DNA of 34,023 nucleotides from positions 1-34,023 of the forward strand of contig JBCDIQ010000010.1 in assembly GCA_039024295.1 (NCBI GenBank), read 5' to 3'. The stretch comes from JBCDIQ01 sp039024295. Lineage in GTDB: Bacteria; Bacteroidota; Bacteroidia; J057. Below are positions 1-9,511 of the stretch, in pieces. The notes under the pieces are model-generated. The model did no database searches. It worked only from the letters and a program-made list of their open reading frames with translations, and was not told where the DNA came from. Positions within the stretch are counted from its first letter, which is position 1. Each line of letters starts with the position of its first letter. The position numbers and the translations under genes were made by a program.

Positions 1-3000
1 CCGTGTCTGATACACATCCTGCGGTATATCCCAGCACCCACAATTCAGTGGAACCAGCAGGGATAAAAGCAATAGAACTCCCCGTTTGACCAGTGGACCA
101 CACATAGTTTTCTGCACCCGTGGCCTCCAGTTGTACGGTCTGACCACGACAAATAATTCCAGGATTGCTTACCTCAATACTTGGAGGGGGGATAACCTTC
201 AAAAAGATAGAATCGTTTTGTAGGCAACCCTGCTGGTCAGTGACAACTAAGGTGAACGTCTGATTTTGGGTGGCTGTGACGATTTTGATTTCAGAGGTAT
301 CCCCATCGTTCCACAAAAGCTGAACGGCAGTGGGCGCTTCTGCCACAAGCTGGGCCAGCGTCCCTTCACATGCGCGGGTATCACCTGAAATAGTTACTTC
401 AGGCAGAGGATAAACCGTTACCATCACCGTATCTGCTTGCTGACATCCTTGTGGGGTTGTGCCTGTGACGGTGTAAGTGTTGGAACTACTCGGGCTTACC
501 TCAATGCGCCTGTCAATGCTTCCATTGCTCCAAAGAAATTGAACGCCTGACTGTGCGCTTGCTGTTAGTGAAACCGTATTTCCTGTACAAACGCCTGTAT
601 CAGGTGAAACCCTCAAATCTGGAGATGGCCAAACGGTGAGGTCAACAGAATCTTCATTGGTACAACCCACGTTATCCGTGGCCACAATGCTAATGGTGCG
701 AGCCGTGTCAAGGAAAATGGAAAGCCGATCGGTGTTGTTGCCCGTGCTCCACAGCAACGACACTCCAGGTGTTCCTTGAGCACGCAACACCAAGCTATCT
801 CCCACGCAGCCGCTGGTACTTCCGGTGATATCCACGATTGGCAAAGGAAGCCCTCGTATGAGTAAGCTGTCCTGTTGCGCACAGCCCACACTATCGGTGA
901 GGCTAAGGCTTAACTTAAGGCTGTCTCCTGCTTTAGGTTGAACTAGAATAGAATCGGTGGTACTGCCATTGCTCCATAAAAATGATTGAGCTTGGGAAGT
1001 AAGTGCTTTCACCCAAACAGGGGTTCCGGCACAAAATCCTGTGTCGGGTGGCAAGCTGAAGCGAATGGGAGCCGGGTCAGGAAAGGGAACTATGAGGAAA
1101 TTATCCTCCAAGGTGCATTCGCTGGACTGCTCAGCTTGACTCAAAGAGCCAATGGGCAAGTTTACCGTGAGCAGTCCTGATGGAGCAGAAGGGGTAATGA
1201 AAAACGTGTCTCGGTAGCATTCGCCAGGTTGTAATACTGGGATAACTTGCTGCTGAGAGAGCCGTTGCCCGAGGCTATCTTCAAACAAGCGGAGGGAAAT
1301 ACCCGATGGCGCATCCGAATTGCCAATATTGGTGACAGTAGCAGCTACCTGCCAGCCACCTGGTGCACAATTTACTGAGAGTTGATCTATTTTGAGGTCA
1401 AAAGACTTGGACGGACCGTACTGCACCAAAAAGCGGTTTAGCACCATAGAATCCCCCACAATGGCATGATTTTGCTGCTTGATGGGGACCTGTAGATTGT
1501 CATTGATGTTGACCCCGAAATAGCTGATCTGATTCCAGACCGGACGGGCTGGTTCCCAGGGAGTCGTAGCAGACTCATACACCCTTAGCCCATCGTCACA
1601 GGTGCAGGTAACCTCTGCAGCGCCATCCTGATCGAGGTCAGCTACAATCACTCCGTCGAATATAGTGGTAGATATGCAGGTATCTGTTGCAAGAATATTT
1701 CCAGTAGGTCCGTCAATGAAATAGACAAAGTTATTTCCACGAAAAATGACTTCACGTCTGCCATCCCCATTCAAGTCAAAGGTGGTTGGCTGACTCCAAC
1801 CAGAAAGGTCTGTTACTGAGGCTTGCCACAAGATTTGCAGACCCATTGAGTTATAAGAAAGTGCTAATAAACTGTTAGGACGAGTTAGAAGAATATCTTG
1901 GGTTTGATCTCCATTTAAATCATCAACCAGTCCAATAGATGACATGTTAAAATAGGTGGAGAGTGGTGGTGTGATGTGCAAAGGCGCAAGCAATTGAGGG
2001 GTTTGTAAATCCCAAATATATATAGCCGAAACATTGTTTGCAGGAAGAAATTGTGAACTTTGAACTGCTATGATACCATCAAGGTCTCCATCTCCATCCA
2101 TGTCTGCCACACTGGTAAACCCATCTAAATGTGAAACTTGAACCACCGCTTCTAATCGGGATAAATTGGGCTGTAAAGTATCAATGTGAACCGAATAAAC
2201 GGTATTACCTGCGATCAATTCTAGCCCTGCACAATCTCTACACTGCTTATCTGGTAACACATCGGCAGCAATGGATTTTACATTCCAGTTAAAGGGCCAG
2301 TTTGTAGAATTCCCTCGGGCACTGTCTTCGTGTCCTGCTAGGAGAAGTTGCCCGTTGAGTGCATTAAAAATGAAGTTCCCCCAATAAACTTCTGGTTTTC
2401 CATCTTGGTTAAAATCTGCCACTGCTGTACTTCCAGCACGGTCACATAGTGTTCTTCCTGAATAGCAAATGTTGATGGAAGCAGCCCATTTCCTTTGGAA
2501 ACTACTAGTTAAGGTATCATATCCATAGCAGATGAAAGAGTTTCCAACAAAATTGGTATCACTTTTTACAAGCGCAAAAATTTCCCCATATCCATCACGG
2601 TCTACATCGGCAATGACAGGAGACTCTGCATATATGTGAAACTTTGCGTTTGTAGCGAGATATGCTTCCAAACTACCAGTTGCACCATCATATATACGCA
2701 CACCTGAATTTTGAAAACTAGACGCACTACCCCCATATCCCACAATTTCCACCTCGCCATCTCCGTCAATATCTCCCGCTATTGGATGGTTCGTCAAATT
2801 CCAATTATTGAGACGGGGAATTTGGTATTTTCTTCTTGGGACAATGGCTAAGCTGTCCAGTGGATTACATACTGGTTCGCACGCCCTGAAGTAAGCGTCT
2901 TGCCTGTTGAAACAGCAATCGGGGTCGTAAAAATCTATTAACCCGTCTCCATCATCATCTAGCTCATTGAAGCATTGTTCGCAGCCCTGGTTGGTTATGC

Positions 3001-3295
3001 GCAGCCAAAGTGAGTCGGTTATTTGTTGTCCGGTAACGGTTCTGGTTACGACATAAAGTCCCGAATCTATTAGGCTTGGAAGCACCGATATCTTGGGGCC
3101 ATTTGCAGTGAAGCCATTCGGACCTTGCCAACTGTAAGTAGCAGTTTGATGCGTAGGTAGGCTGATCAGAAGGGAGTCTCCTAAACAGACGGTTACGGTA
3201 TCAGGAAGCGGTAAAGCAGATACGCACAGTTGCTGGCCATGTACCAGATACATATTCAACCCCCAGAGAGTGAGGAGCACAAGAGCATGTTTCAT
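1..3295 (-). CDS. Giant secreted FG-GAP / CARDB / Ig-like repeat protein, N-terminal part (runs off left edge)
   Basis: Reading from an ATG at 3295 on the minus strand, one frame stays open to the window edge (1,098 codons, no stop), so the C-terminus is missing. A signal peptide (~residues 1-22, ending near VHGQQ) is followed by an Ig-like domain and an Asp-rich NELDDDGDGLID stretch. Then come about seven calcium-loop-like FG-GAP/VCBS repeats (for example GDIDGDGEVEI, ADMDGDGDLDG, FDLNGDGRREV), a CARDB-like domain (DLKIDQLSVNC onwards) and at least four ~75-residue Ig/PKD-type repeats, each starting with a Cys-x-G motif and holding LWS/NG. This is the architecture of T9SS-exported cell-surface or gliding-associated proteins of Saprospirales, so a C-terminal sorting domain is expected beyond the window. 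Surface adhesion is an inference. The gene lies downstream of thrC on the same strand but 321 bp away, so co-transcription is doubtful. Confidence 0.88.
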   Translation of the reverse strand, partial: MKHALVLLTLWGLNMYLVHGQQLCVSALPLPDTVTVCLGDSLLISLPTHQTATYSWQGPNGFTANGPKISVLPSLIDSGLYVVTRTVTGQQITDSLWLRITNQGCEQCFNELDDDGDGLIDFYDPDCCFNRQDAYFRACEPVCNPLDSLAIVPRRKYQIPRLNNWNLTNHPIAGDIDGDGEVEIVGYGGSASSFQNSGVRIYDGATGSLEAYLATNAKFHIYAESPVIADVDRDGYGEIFALVKSDTNFVGNSFICYGYDTLTSSFQRKWAASINICYSGRTLCDRAGSTAVADFNQDGKPEVYWGNFIFNALNGQLLLAGHEDSARGNSTNWPFNWNVKSIAADVLPDKQCRDCAGLELIAGNTVYSVHIDTLQPNLSRLEAVVQVSHLDGFTSVADMDGDGDLDGIIAVQSSQFLPANNVSAIYIWDLQTPQLLAPLHITPPLSTYFNMSSIGLVDDLNGDQTQDILLTRPNSLLALSYNSMGLQILWQASVTDLSGWSQPTTFDLNGDGRREVIFRGNNFVYFIDGPTGNILATDTCISTTIFDGVIVADLDQDGAAEVTCTCDDGLRVYESATTPWEPARPVWNQISYFGVNINDNLQVPIKQQNHAIVGDSMVLNRFLVQYGPSKSFDLKIDQLSVNCAPGGWQVAATVTNIGNSDAPSGISLRLFEDSLGQRLSQQQVIPVLQPGECYRDTFFITPSAPSGLLTVNLPIGSLSQAEQSSECTLEDNFLIVPFPDPAPIRFSLPPDTGFCAGTPVWVKALTSQAQSFLWSNGSTTDSILVQPKAGDSLKLSLSLTDSVGCAQQDSLLIRGLPLPIVDITGSTSGCVGDSLVLRAQGTPGVSLLWSTGNNTDRLSIFLDTARTISIVATDNVGCTNEDSVDLTVWPSPDLRVSPDTGVCTGNTVSLTASAQSGVQFLWSNGSIDRRIEVSPSSSNTYTVTGTTPQGCQQADTVMVTVYPLPEVTISGDTRACEGTLAQLVAEAPTAVQLLWNDGDTSEIKIVTATQNQTFTLVVTDQQGCLQNDSIFLKVIPPPSIEVSNPGIICRGQTVQLEATGAENYVWSTGQTGSSIAFIPAGSTELWVLGYTAGCVSDT

Positions 3296-3616
3296 GGATA
3301 TAGATCGTTGTAGGTGTTCTAGTACCTGATGTAATGGCGGAAGATGCCGCTTGTTTCCCTTTAATTGCCAGATGGCTGCCCCTGATTTTCGATAGATTAA
3401 GATAAAGATCAAAGGCCTAAAAATCAACTGCTCACGAGCATGTTAGTGGAGCGAGGTGCAAAACCCAATCTTTTACGAAGGAGAATAGACGAAACTGCGT
3501 TTGTTAACGGTGATGTGTCTCCAGTTTATAAGTAAATGTAGTTGCTTGTATGAGCGATGATTAATCCATATTTAAATATTTAATTTTTGAAAAATTAAGA
3601 ATAAGGTACTATTGAT
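3296..3616. other. Non-coding gap between thrC and the giant surface-protein gene
   Basis: No convincing gene is seen in these 321 bases. The part next to thrC (about 3540-3610) is very A+T rich and the rest is mixed. It must hold the promoter and 5' leader of the giant gene and the 3' end of the thrC transcript. I could not find a clean Bacteroidota promoter (TTTG, ~20 bases, TAnnTTTG) on the minus strand, nor a strong terminator hairpin. Confidence 0.5.
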
Positions 3617-4918
3617 CTATTTCCTTTCCAATATCCATCGTTTAAAAGCTGTGAACCCTGCGGGTAACAATACAGCTTTCTTCTCTCGCTCCGCCAGTAC
3701 AGCCAACCGTTCGGGAATAGGGACAGCTTCCCCAATAACAGGCTCCACTACATGGGCAAACTTTGCCGGGTGAGCAGTCGCAAGCACTACCCCAATAGTA
3801 TCCCTCATTCGTTCCTGGAAAGCTTTTATGGCCAAATACCCAATGGCTGTATGCGGGTCTAAGACATATCCATGAGTTTGAAAAACTTGCCGGATGCACC
3901 CCTGGGTTTCCGAATCATCAAAATAAAATCCAGCAATTCGTTCCCTTAGCTGCCCCCAATCATGGTCGTACAATTCCAGCATGCGGTCAAAGTTGCTGGG
4001 ATTACCTACATCCATCGCATTGGAGATGGTGGCAGCAGAAGGGCGCGGCTCGAAATTGCCCGTCTCCAGGTATTGAGGAACCACGTTATTTACATTCGTA
4101 GCAGCCACAAATTTTGCTACGGGCAGTCCCATTTCAAACGCTATCAGGCCAGCCGTGAGGTTCCCGAAGTTGCCGCTCGGCACACAAAAAACGACTTTCT
4201 TATCCGCTGGTAGTAACTGTTGATATGCCCGGAAATAATACAGCATTTGGGGAATAAGGCGAGCCAGATTGATAGAGTTAGCAGAACTGAGCAGGTATTT
4301 TTCATTTAGCTCTTCGTCCAAAAATGCTGCTTTCACCAAATCCTGGCAATCGTCAAACGTGCCTTGTACCTCCACGGCTTCTACATTCTCCCCCAGGGTA
4401 GTCAACTGTTTTTCCTGTAAGGGACTTACCTTCCCGCTTGGATAAAGGATGATGACTTCCACTCCTGGCGTTTTCCAAAAGCCAGATGCTACCGCTCCTC
4501 CTGTATCACCCGAGGTAGCCACCAGAATGGTCAACTTTCGCTCTTCCCCTTCCATGAAGTGCCCCATAAGTCTTGCCATGAAACGAGCGCCAAAGTCTTT
4601 GAATGCGAGGGTGGGGCCGTGAAACAGTTCCAGGACCTGGACATTCTCATCAAGTTGAACGAGAGGAGCCTCAAAATTAATGGCACCAGTGGTTATGTTC
4701 CTTAATGCCCCTTCATCAATCGCTCCTCGCAATAAATGTCGGCAAACTTCAAATGCTAATTCTGGAAACGACATCTCAGCGAAAGCCTCCCAAAAGGTTT
4801 CTGGAAGCCGGGGCAGATGTGCCGGCATGTACAACCCCTTTTCGGGTGCCAGCCCCCTAAGCACGGCCTCGCGAAAGGGAACCCGGTGTTGAGAATCCTT
4901 GGTACTGTAACACTCCAT
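3617..4918 (-). CDS. thrC: Threonine synthase
   Basis: Pyridoxal-phosphate enzyme converting O-phospho-L-homoserine and water to L-threonine and phosphate, the last step of threonine synthesis in the cytosol. At 433 aa it has normal length for the shorter bacterial form. The N-terminus (residues ~1-40, with FREAVLRGLAPEKGLYMP) is the family's own N-terminal domain. The PLP lysine is K107 in LAFKDFGARF, and the phosphate-cradle motif TSGDTGGA lies at ~135-141. A second glycine-rich stretch, CVPSGNFGN, lies further on. The ATG at 4918 fits the family start. It is divergent from the VWA gene (170-bp shared upstream region). Other threonine-operon genes (thrA, thrB) are not in the window upstream, so here it stands alone. 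Confidence 0.95.
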   Translation of the reverse strand: MECYSTKDSQHRVPFREAVLRGLAPEKGLYMPAHLPRLPETFWEAFAEMSFPELAFEVCRHLLRGAIDEGALRNITTGAINFEAPLVQLDENVQVLELFHGPTLAFKDFGARFMARLMGHFMEGEERKLTILVATSGDTGGAVASGFWKTPGVEVIILYPSGKVSPLQEKQLTTLGENVEAVEVQGTFDDCQDLVKAAFLDEELNEKYLLSSANSINLARLIPQMLYYFRAYQQLLPADKKVVFCVPSGNFGNLTAGLIAFEMGLPVAKFVAATNVNNVVPQYLETGNFEPRPSAATISNAMDVGNPSNFDRMLELYDHDWGQLRERIAGFYFDDSETQGCIRQVFQTHGYVLDPHTAIGYLAIKAFQERMRDTIGVVLATAHPAKFAHVVEPVIGEAVPIPERLAVLAEREKKAVLLPAGFTAFKRWILERK

Positions 4919-5088
4919 GGCAGCAAGTTAGGGTGTTCTGACCATCAGACAAAGCCTGCTTTGCTAACTGATCCCACACGTTTATGCCTTCATCTTCCAC
5001 ACTCAGGCATTTGCCCTTAACGGTGGTCTGTTTTTGGCGTAAATTTAATCACACCATATGAACTTATACACTCGCTAACCTGTTAGAT

Positions 5089-6678
5089 ATGAAACGACTC
5101 CCTACCTTTTTATACTACCTGTTATTTTCCTGGCAACTCATGGCGCAGTATCCAGGCACTTATCCAACATCAGGAGGGCAAGCGTCCGGTCAGGAGCCGC
5201 ATGACGGGAGTGGATATTATGGCGAAACCTATCAGGTTGCGTTACTCCTTGACGTAAGTGGCAGCATGGATGGCCTGATCGAGCAGGCTAAATCTCAGCT
5301 TTGGTACATTGTAAATGACATTTACACCCTTTCAGGCAGCAACCCTAGAATTGAACTTGCCCTGTATGAGTATGGCAACAGTCGTTTGGGAGCACAGCGA
5401 GGGTATTTACGGCAGGTGACGCCATTTACCCAGGACTTTGACTGGGTTTCGGATGAACTCTTTCGCTTGCGTACCGGGGGAAGTGCAGAATACTGTGGAA
5501 TGGTCATCGAACATGCCACCTTTAATTTACGCTGGGACAATCGCTATGAAACCCGAAAGCTGATGTACATCGCCGGAAACGAGAGTTTTTCTCAGGGGCG
5601 CGTATCGTATCAGCGAGCAATTGAAGCAGCACGTAACCGTGGGATTCAGATGAATACCATATTTTGTGGCAATGCATCTACAGGTCGTAGGCTTGGGTGG
5701 GAAAATGCCGCATTCACAGCTGGTGGATTATTTTCCAACATTGACCACAACCAGCGGTATTTTCATTCTGGTAATTCGTACGACCGCCAGTTATCACAAT
5801 TGAACCAGCAGCTCAACCAGACCTACGTCCCTTATGGGTCACAGGGATCTAATTATTACCGTCGTCAGCAAGCACAAGACCGCTATGCCCAGCAGTATGG
5901 TACGGGTAACTTGGGCCAACGTGCCATGGTAAAAGCTTCTCCCAACTACCGCAACGAATCTTGGGACTTAGTGGATGCAGTATCTGCCGGCCAAGTAAAC
6001 CTTGCAGATGTTCCAAGTACCGACTTACCTGTAGAAATGCGTAGCATGAGTTTTCCTCAGCGTGAGGCATATGTTCAGCAAAAGAAACAGGAGCGAGAAA
6101 CGTTAAAACGCAAAATTCAACAGACGGCTCAGCTAAGTCGTCAGACCGAGCAGACAAAGCCTTCTTCAGCTAGCAAACCTGCATTGGAAAATGCCATCAA
6201 ACAATCACTCGTACCGGCTAATACCCGTAGGCCCGTTCGAAGCCCCACAACGTTTACCCCTAAGCAGCAAACTGCTCCCAAGTCTCAACCTAGTTCCAAC
6301 ACGCGTTCCTCAGGCAGTTTTGAATGGCCTTCCAACCGTTCTTCCGGGGTGAAGCAGCCTAGGCTAAGCAGCCCGGGACAAGCCCCTACACAGCAAACCA
6401 CCAGGCCTGCACCCCGAACTACCCCAAGTCGATCAACACCCACCCGATCGGCTCCCCAGTCTTCCCCTACGAGGTCTTACACCCCTAGGTCAGTTCCGAA
6501 AAGTACCTCTCCGAGAACTTACAAGCCTAGAACCGTGCCTCAGAATGTGAAACCAAAACCGCAAACAAAGCCTTCTTACCAGAAACCTTCAGCGCGCACA
6601 GTGAAGCAGGCTCCTGTTAGACGGTCGGTGCCAAAAGTTCAGGAAAGCCGATCGTTTTCGATGCCGAAGAAGAATTGA
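5089..6678 (+). CDS. Secreted von Willebrand factor A (VWA) domain protein with long basic, Pro/Ser/Thr-rich tail
   Basis: A 529-aa protein. Residues 1-20 form a signal peptide (Leu/Phe-rich, cleavage probably near LMAQ/YPG). A VWA domain follows (~48-245) with the MIDAS metal-site motif DVSGS at residues 55-59 (LLLDVSGSMDGLIEQAK), as in metal-dependent protein-binding domains. A middle segment (~245-370) is rich in Tyr, Gln and Arg. From ~370 to the end the chain is low-complexity (Pro, Ser, Thr, Arg, Lys), very basic and probably disordered. No membrane anchor or T9SS sorting domain is visible, so it may stay in the periplasm or bind the surface by charge. The tail could contact polyanions (inference). 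It is followed 23 bases later by a terminator hairpin, so it is probably monocistronic. The specific role is unknown. Confidence 0.85.
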   Translation: MKRLPTFLYYLLFSWQLMAQYPGTYPTSGGQASGQEPHDGSGYYGETYQVALLLDVSGSMDGLIEQAKSQLWYIVNDIYTLSGSNPRIELALYEYGNSRLGAQRGYLRQVTPFTQDFDWVSDELFRLRTGGSAEYCGMVIEHATFNLRWDNRYETRKLMYIAGNESFSQGRVSYQRAIEAARNRGIQMNTIFCGNASTGRRLGWENAAFTAGGLFSNIDHNQRYFHSGNSYDRQLSQLNQQLNQTYVPYGSQGSNYYRRQQAQDRYAQQYGTGNLGQRAMVKASPNYRNESWDLVDAVSAGQVNLADVPSTDLPVEMRSMSFPQREAYVQQKKQERETLKRKIQQTAQLSRQTEQTKPSSASKPALENAIKQSLVPANTRRPVRSPTTFTPKQQTAPKSQPSSNTRSSGSFEWPSNRSSGVKQPRLSSPGQAPTQQTTRPAPRTTPSRSTPTRSAPQSSPTRSYTPRSVPKSTSPRTYKPRTVPQNVKPKPQTKPSYQKPSARTVKQAPVRRSVPKVQESRSFSMPKKN

Positions 6679-6701
6679 TCCGTAATGTTTGAGTAAAATG
6701 C

Positions 6702-6732
6702 AAACAGCCTGCTCATGACGAACAGGCTGTTT
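6702..6732. terminator. Bidirectional hairpin terminator between the VWA gene and tRNA-Leu
   Basis: A perfect 10-bp stem (6702-6711 AAACAGCCTG with 6723-6732) closes an 11-base loop. The plus strand has a T-run on the 3' arm. The minus strand reads TTT then GCATTTT after the stem. It lies between two convergent transcripts and can serve both. Confidence 0.75.
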
Positions 6733-6736
6733 TGCG

Positions 6737-6822
6737 TACCTCGGGCCGGGCTCGAACCGGCACGGACATTACTGCCCACAAGATTTTAAGTCTTGCGTGT
6801 CTACCAATTCCACCACCGAGGC
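6737..6822 (-). tRNA. tRNA-Leu (anticodon UAA)
   Basis: An 86-nt class II tRNA on the minus strand. The acceptor stem GCCTCGG pairs with CCGAGGT (first pair G-U), with discriminator A at 6737. The D-arm contains TGGTGGAATTGGTAGACA. The anticodon stem CAAGA/TCTTG encloses the loop CTTAAAA, with anticodon UAA at 6786-6788. A long variable arm follows (TGGGCAGTAATGTCC region), then the T-arm loop GGTTCGAGCCC. Long variable arm plus UAA identifies leucine. The CCA end is not encoded. Confidence 0.96.
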
Positions 6823-6935
6823 AAGACTGGTGCAAATATAGAAAAGTCAGTTAAAATTATCGTAGGATTGAGAAAAAAGAGAAAATCAATCCCAGTACCC
6901 CCTATAAAAGAAATGAAATGATATTGCTACCACCA

Positions 6936-6966
6936 GAAACTGATGATCGGAAACTGAAAACTCCCC
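6936..6966 (+). repeat. Heptamer tract (GAAACTG type) abutting the stop of the T9SS gene
   Basis: Four 7-base units in register: GAAACTG, ATGATCG, GAAACTG, AAAACTC. The tract runs directly into the stop codon of the minus-strand gene (6967-6969). Same family as the tracts near 16051, 16955, 19460, 21211, 27671 and 30169. Confidence 0.6.
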
Positions 6967-9273
6967 CTACCGCATCAACCTTACTTTCCCTCGAATCCTT
7001 CGTGCTGGCAGCTTCGGTCCAGGAACTCCATCCTCAAAATAGACTTCCCACCTGTAGACGCCTACTTCAGCAGGTTCCCCCTCAAGAGAGCCATCCCACC
7101 CATGACCGGGCATGTCCGACTGAAACATCGGGCGGCCTTTACTGCTGGTGATTTGGAAGGAATAGTTCTTGACCGGCTGATCGATGTAGGGACAAAAGGT
7201 GTCATTCAGGCTGTCCAGATTGGGGGTGAACAAGCGGGGAATAAAAACTTCCGCCCGGCATTTTTCCACTATTTCCACGGTATCTGCACCGGCACACCCA
7301 AATTCATCTGTTACATTCAGTATGTAGGTTCCTCCATTTAGCACTTGATAGCTTTCAGCCTTGTGACCATCTTGCCAGGAATAGTTCCAATTGCCTTTCA
7401 CCTTGTTCCTTAACGTCATGGTATCTCCCGGGCAAAACCGTTGATCCTCCCCAATATCAGGCTTAGGTTGCCGGATGGTTACCTCCACCTGTCCAGGACG
7501 AGAGTAGCAATTCCCTGCCTGGGCTACCACCGTGTAGGACCCCGATTGGGCGTCTTTCTGCATATGGATGCGTGGATTTCTCTCTTCTGAAACAAAGCCT
7601 TGCGGGCCCGACCAGAAAAAGCTGGGCTGCCCTTCCAGTTCGGAGGCTTTGGCAGAGAGTGACAGAAAGCTCCCTGCACACAGGGCAGTATCTCCGGGAA
7701 ATACTTCAATGCTTACCGGTGGACTTACGGTCACCTCTCCTTTCAGGGTATCATAGGTATCCAAACATAAATTATGGACCTGTAGTGAAATGGGATAGGT
7801 CCCGGGGTTTTTGTATGCATGGCGTAGGAGCGGTGATTCAAACTTAGTTCCGATGCCAATGTCCCACTTCACATCTGCATAGGGGGGATGGAAGGAAGTA
7901 ACAAACGTAAGCGTATCTCCAAAACACCCACCATCAGGTAGCTGGCTGAACTCCTCAAGCCGAAACCCCTGGCCAAATCCTGCATGAAAGGCGTAGGATT
8001 CCAATCGTCCGTATCCGTAACAGTAGCCCACCACGCCACATCCACCTGAAATGATGCGATGGCTCCCCGTCACAACCCGCCTGCGAACCCAGGAGTACAA
8101 GGGGTTTCCCTTCACTATTTTAAACCCAGGGATGGGCTGACCATCCAGGCGGACAGAGGCTGTATCATCAGTAAGGGCGAATAAGCTCAGGTAATTGGCC
8201 GATATTTTCTGCTTGGGGGGAGAATAAAACCGTATTTCCCTGCTGCTTCTCCCCAGGGGCGAGAGCAAAATCATAGACGGATCCCCAAACAGGATATTTG
8301 CTACGTCATTACAATCATTGCTGATCAGGTACTGTGCCACCAAAACAGGCTGGGAAGCTTCGAAATATTGGGCACCTCCCGAAATCTTAAGCTCGACAAA
8401 TTCCCCAGCATCCAGGCTTCGAAGAAACTTACCATTCTGGTACAAGGAAGTGCCGTCTCCTCTTGCGAGAATACGGAGGTAATCATAGCTGGCATTCTCA
8501 CTGGGAATTGCCAGGTATTCTCGCCCCCACCAGTCAAAGGGGTACATTTGTTCAAATAGGTTATCAGGTGCTCGACAGCTATTAGGAACTTGGGTCCACA
8601 TAGCACCAGCAAAAAGTGCGAAAGGCTTATTTCCCCGAACGGAAGTGCCACTAAAGTCCCCTTCCGGAAAAGCAGCCTGCACCTGATAAGTCTCCCCCTT
8701 ATTTAGTACAACAGTAATGCGCTCCCCAGCGTACCTACCCCCTATAGTTCGGCAAGGAGTTACAAAACTGATCTCCGTCTGGTTGTAAGCGGCAACTATG
8801 ACAAATTCTGATGGGTAGACCGTGTCTCTTTCCACATAACCTTGGTAAGCCAATACATAGTAAGATCTTCCAAGCTCACTTTGAGGCAGGACCAGGCCAG
8901 CCTCAGAACGTGCATTGGCATACTGATGAGCAACCACTGATACCGGACGACGAGATTCAATTAAAATACCCGTTCGCTGAACAGTTTCAGTCCCCATGGT
9001 TTCTGCCTCACGAGGCAGCTCTACCACTGTCACGTTCCCCGGCACAACCGAAAACCCCTTTTGCCACTTAATCCCAGGAATGGTGATCCTCCCGGAAGTG
9101 CGATGGTCGGAGGTGATCATAAGAGATTTTCCATTTTGCAACCTGTCAACATGCTCCATGTAACTCAGCCAAAAACGTGTCCCTTGACTTTGTTGTGCAA
9201 ACAGCCCCAAACTGCAATACATCCACATGCATCCCCACCAAATAAGCTTCCCACTTTTGAAAAAATATGTCAT
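6967..9273 (-). CDS. T9SS type B secreted protein: IgGFc-binding-like N-terminal domain, PKD/Ig repeats, CHU_C sorting domain
   Basis: The ATG at 9273 gives a 768-aa protein with a good signal peptide (TYFFKSGKLIWWGCMW to GLFA|QQ). An in-frame TTG at 9318 would add 15 charged residues ahead of it and is less likely. The mature N-terminus (~25-420) resembles the IgGFc-binding N-terminal domain of Bacteroidota surface proteins (GTRFWLSYMEHV at its start; LVAQYLISNDC; GDPSMILLSPLG). A PKD-like domain follows (~430-520: CFGDTLTFVTSFHPPYADVKWDIG), then two Ig-like segments. The last ~95 residues are a gliding-motility/CHU_C type sorting domain (VFIPRLFTPNLDSLNDTF; YRWEVYF; GKVRLMR), the signal for type B T9SS export. 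It is therefore expected at the cell surface or outside the cell. The ligand is unknown; antibody binding should not be assumed from the domain name. Divergent from the DUF5686 gene. Confidence 0.88.
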   Translation of the reverse strand: MTYFFKSGKLIWWGCMWMYCSLGLFAQQSQGTRFWLSYMEHVDRLQNGKSLMITSDHRTSGRITIPGIKWQKGFSVVPGNVTVVELPREAETMGTETVQRTGILIESRRPVSVVAHQYANARSEAGLVLPQSELGRSYYVLAYQGYVERDTVYPSEFVIVAAYNQTEISFVTPCRTIGGRYAGERITVVLNKGETYQVQAAFPEGDFSGTSVRGNKPFALFAGAMWTQVPNSCRAPDNLFEQMYPFDWWGREYLAIPSENASYDYLRILARGDGTSLYQNGKFLRSLDAGEFVELKISGGAQYFEASQPVLVAQYLISNDCNDVANILFGDPSMILLSPLGRSSREIRFYSPPKQKISANYLSLFALTDDTASVRLDGQPIPGFKIVKGNPLYSWVRRRVVTGSHRIISGGCGVVGYCYGYGRLESYAFHAGFGQGFRLEEFSQLPDGGCFGDTLTFVTSFHPPYADVKWDIGIGTKFESPLLRHAYKNPGTYPISLQVHNLCLDTYDTLKGEVTVSPPVSIEVFPGDTALCAGSFLSLSAKASELEGQPSFFWSGPQGFVSEERNPRIHMQKDAQSGSYTVVAQAGNCYSRPGQVEVTIRQPKPDIGEDQRFCPGDTMTLRNKVKGNWNYSWQDGHKAESYQVLNGGTYILNVTDEFGCAGADTVEIVEKCRAEVFIPRLFTPNLDSLNDTFCPYIDQPVKNYSFQITSSKGRPMFQSDMPGHGWDGSLEGEPAEVGVYRWEVYFEDGVPGPKLPARRIRGKVRLMR

Positions 9274-9511
9274 AAAGGTAAACTGGTACCTACCACGCTT
9301 TTCCTGAATTATTTCCAATATGCAGCAACCTTTAAGAATTGCGCGTAAAAAAAGTAACGAATTAACCGCTTTTACTGCTGTAAATTTCGTTAATTTTAGC
9401 TAAACCACGTTCGGTACGCTAAAATCCGTTTTCTGTTCAGGGTGTTCCTTTTCAACTTCTAAACGTCTATATAATAACCAAACGAATCTCAGCTCCACTC
9501 TTCACATCATC

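Noticed and set aside
1..20. The first bases, read on the minus strand, resemble the Tn5/Nextera mosaic end (AGATGTGTATAAGAGACAG).
   Set aside because: Several positions differ, and the bases fit the open frame of the surface protein (…YTAGCVSDT), so it is more likely ordinary coding sequence.
5040..5047. TAAATTTA, a two-way near match to the Bacteroidota -7 box between thrC and the VWA gene.
   Set aside because: It lacks the final G and a properly spaced TTTG element on either strand. Too weak to call a promoter.
9274..9318. TTG start extending the IgGFc-binding-like protein by 15 residues.
   Set aside because: It puts charged residues before the signal peptide. The ATG at 9273 gives a normal one.
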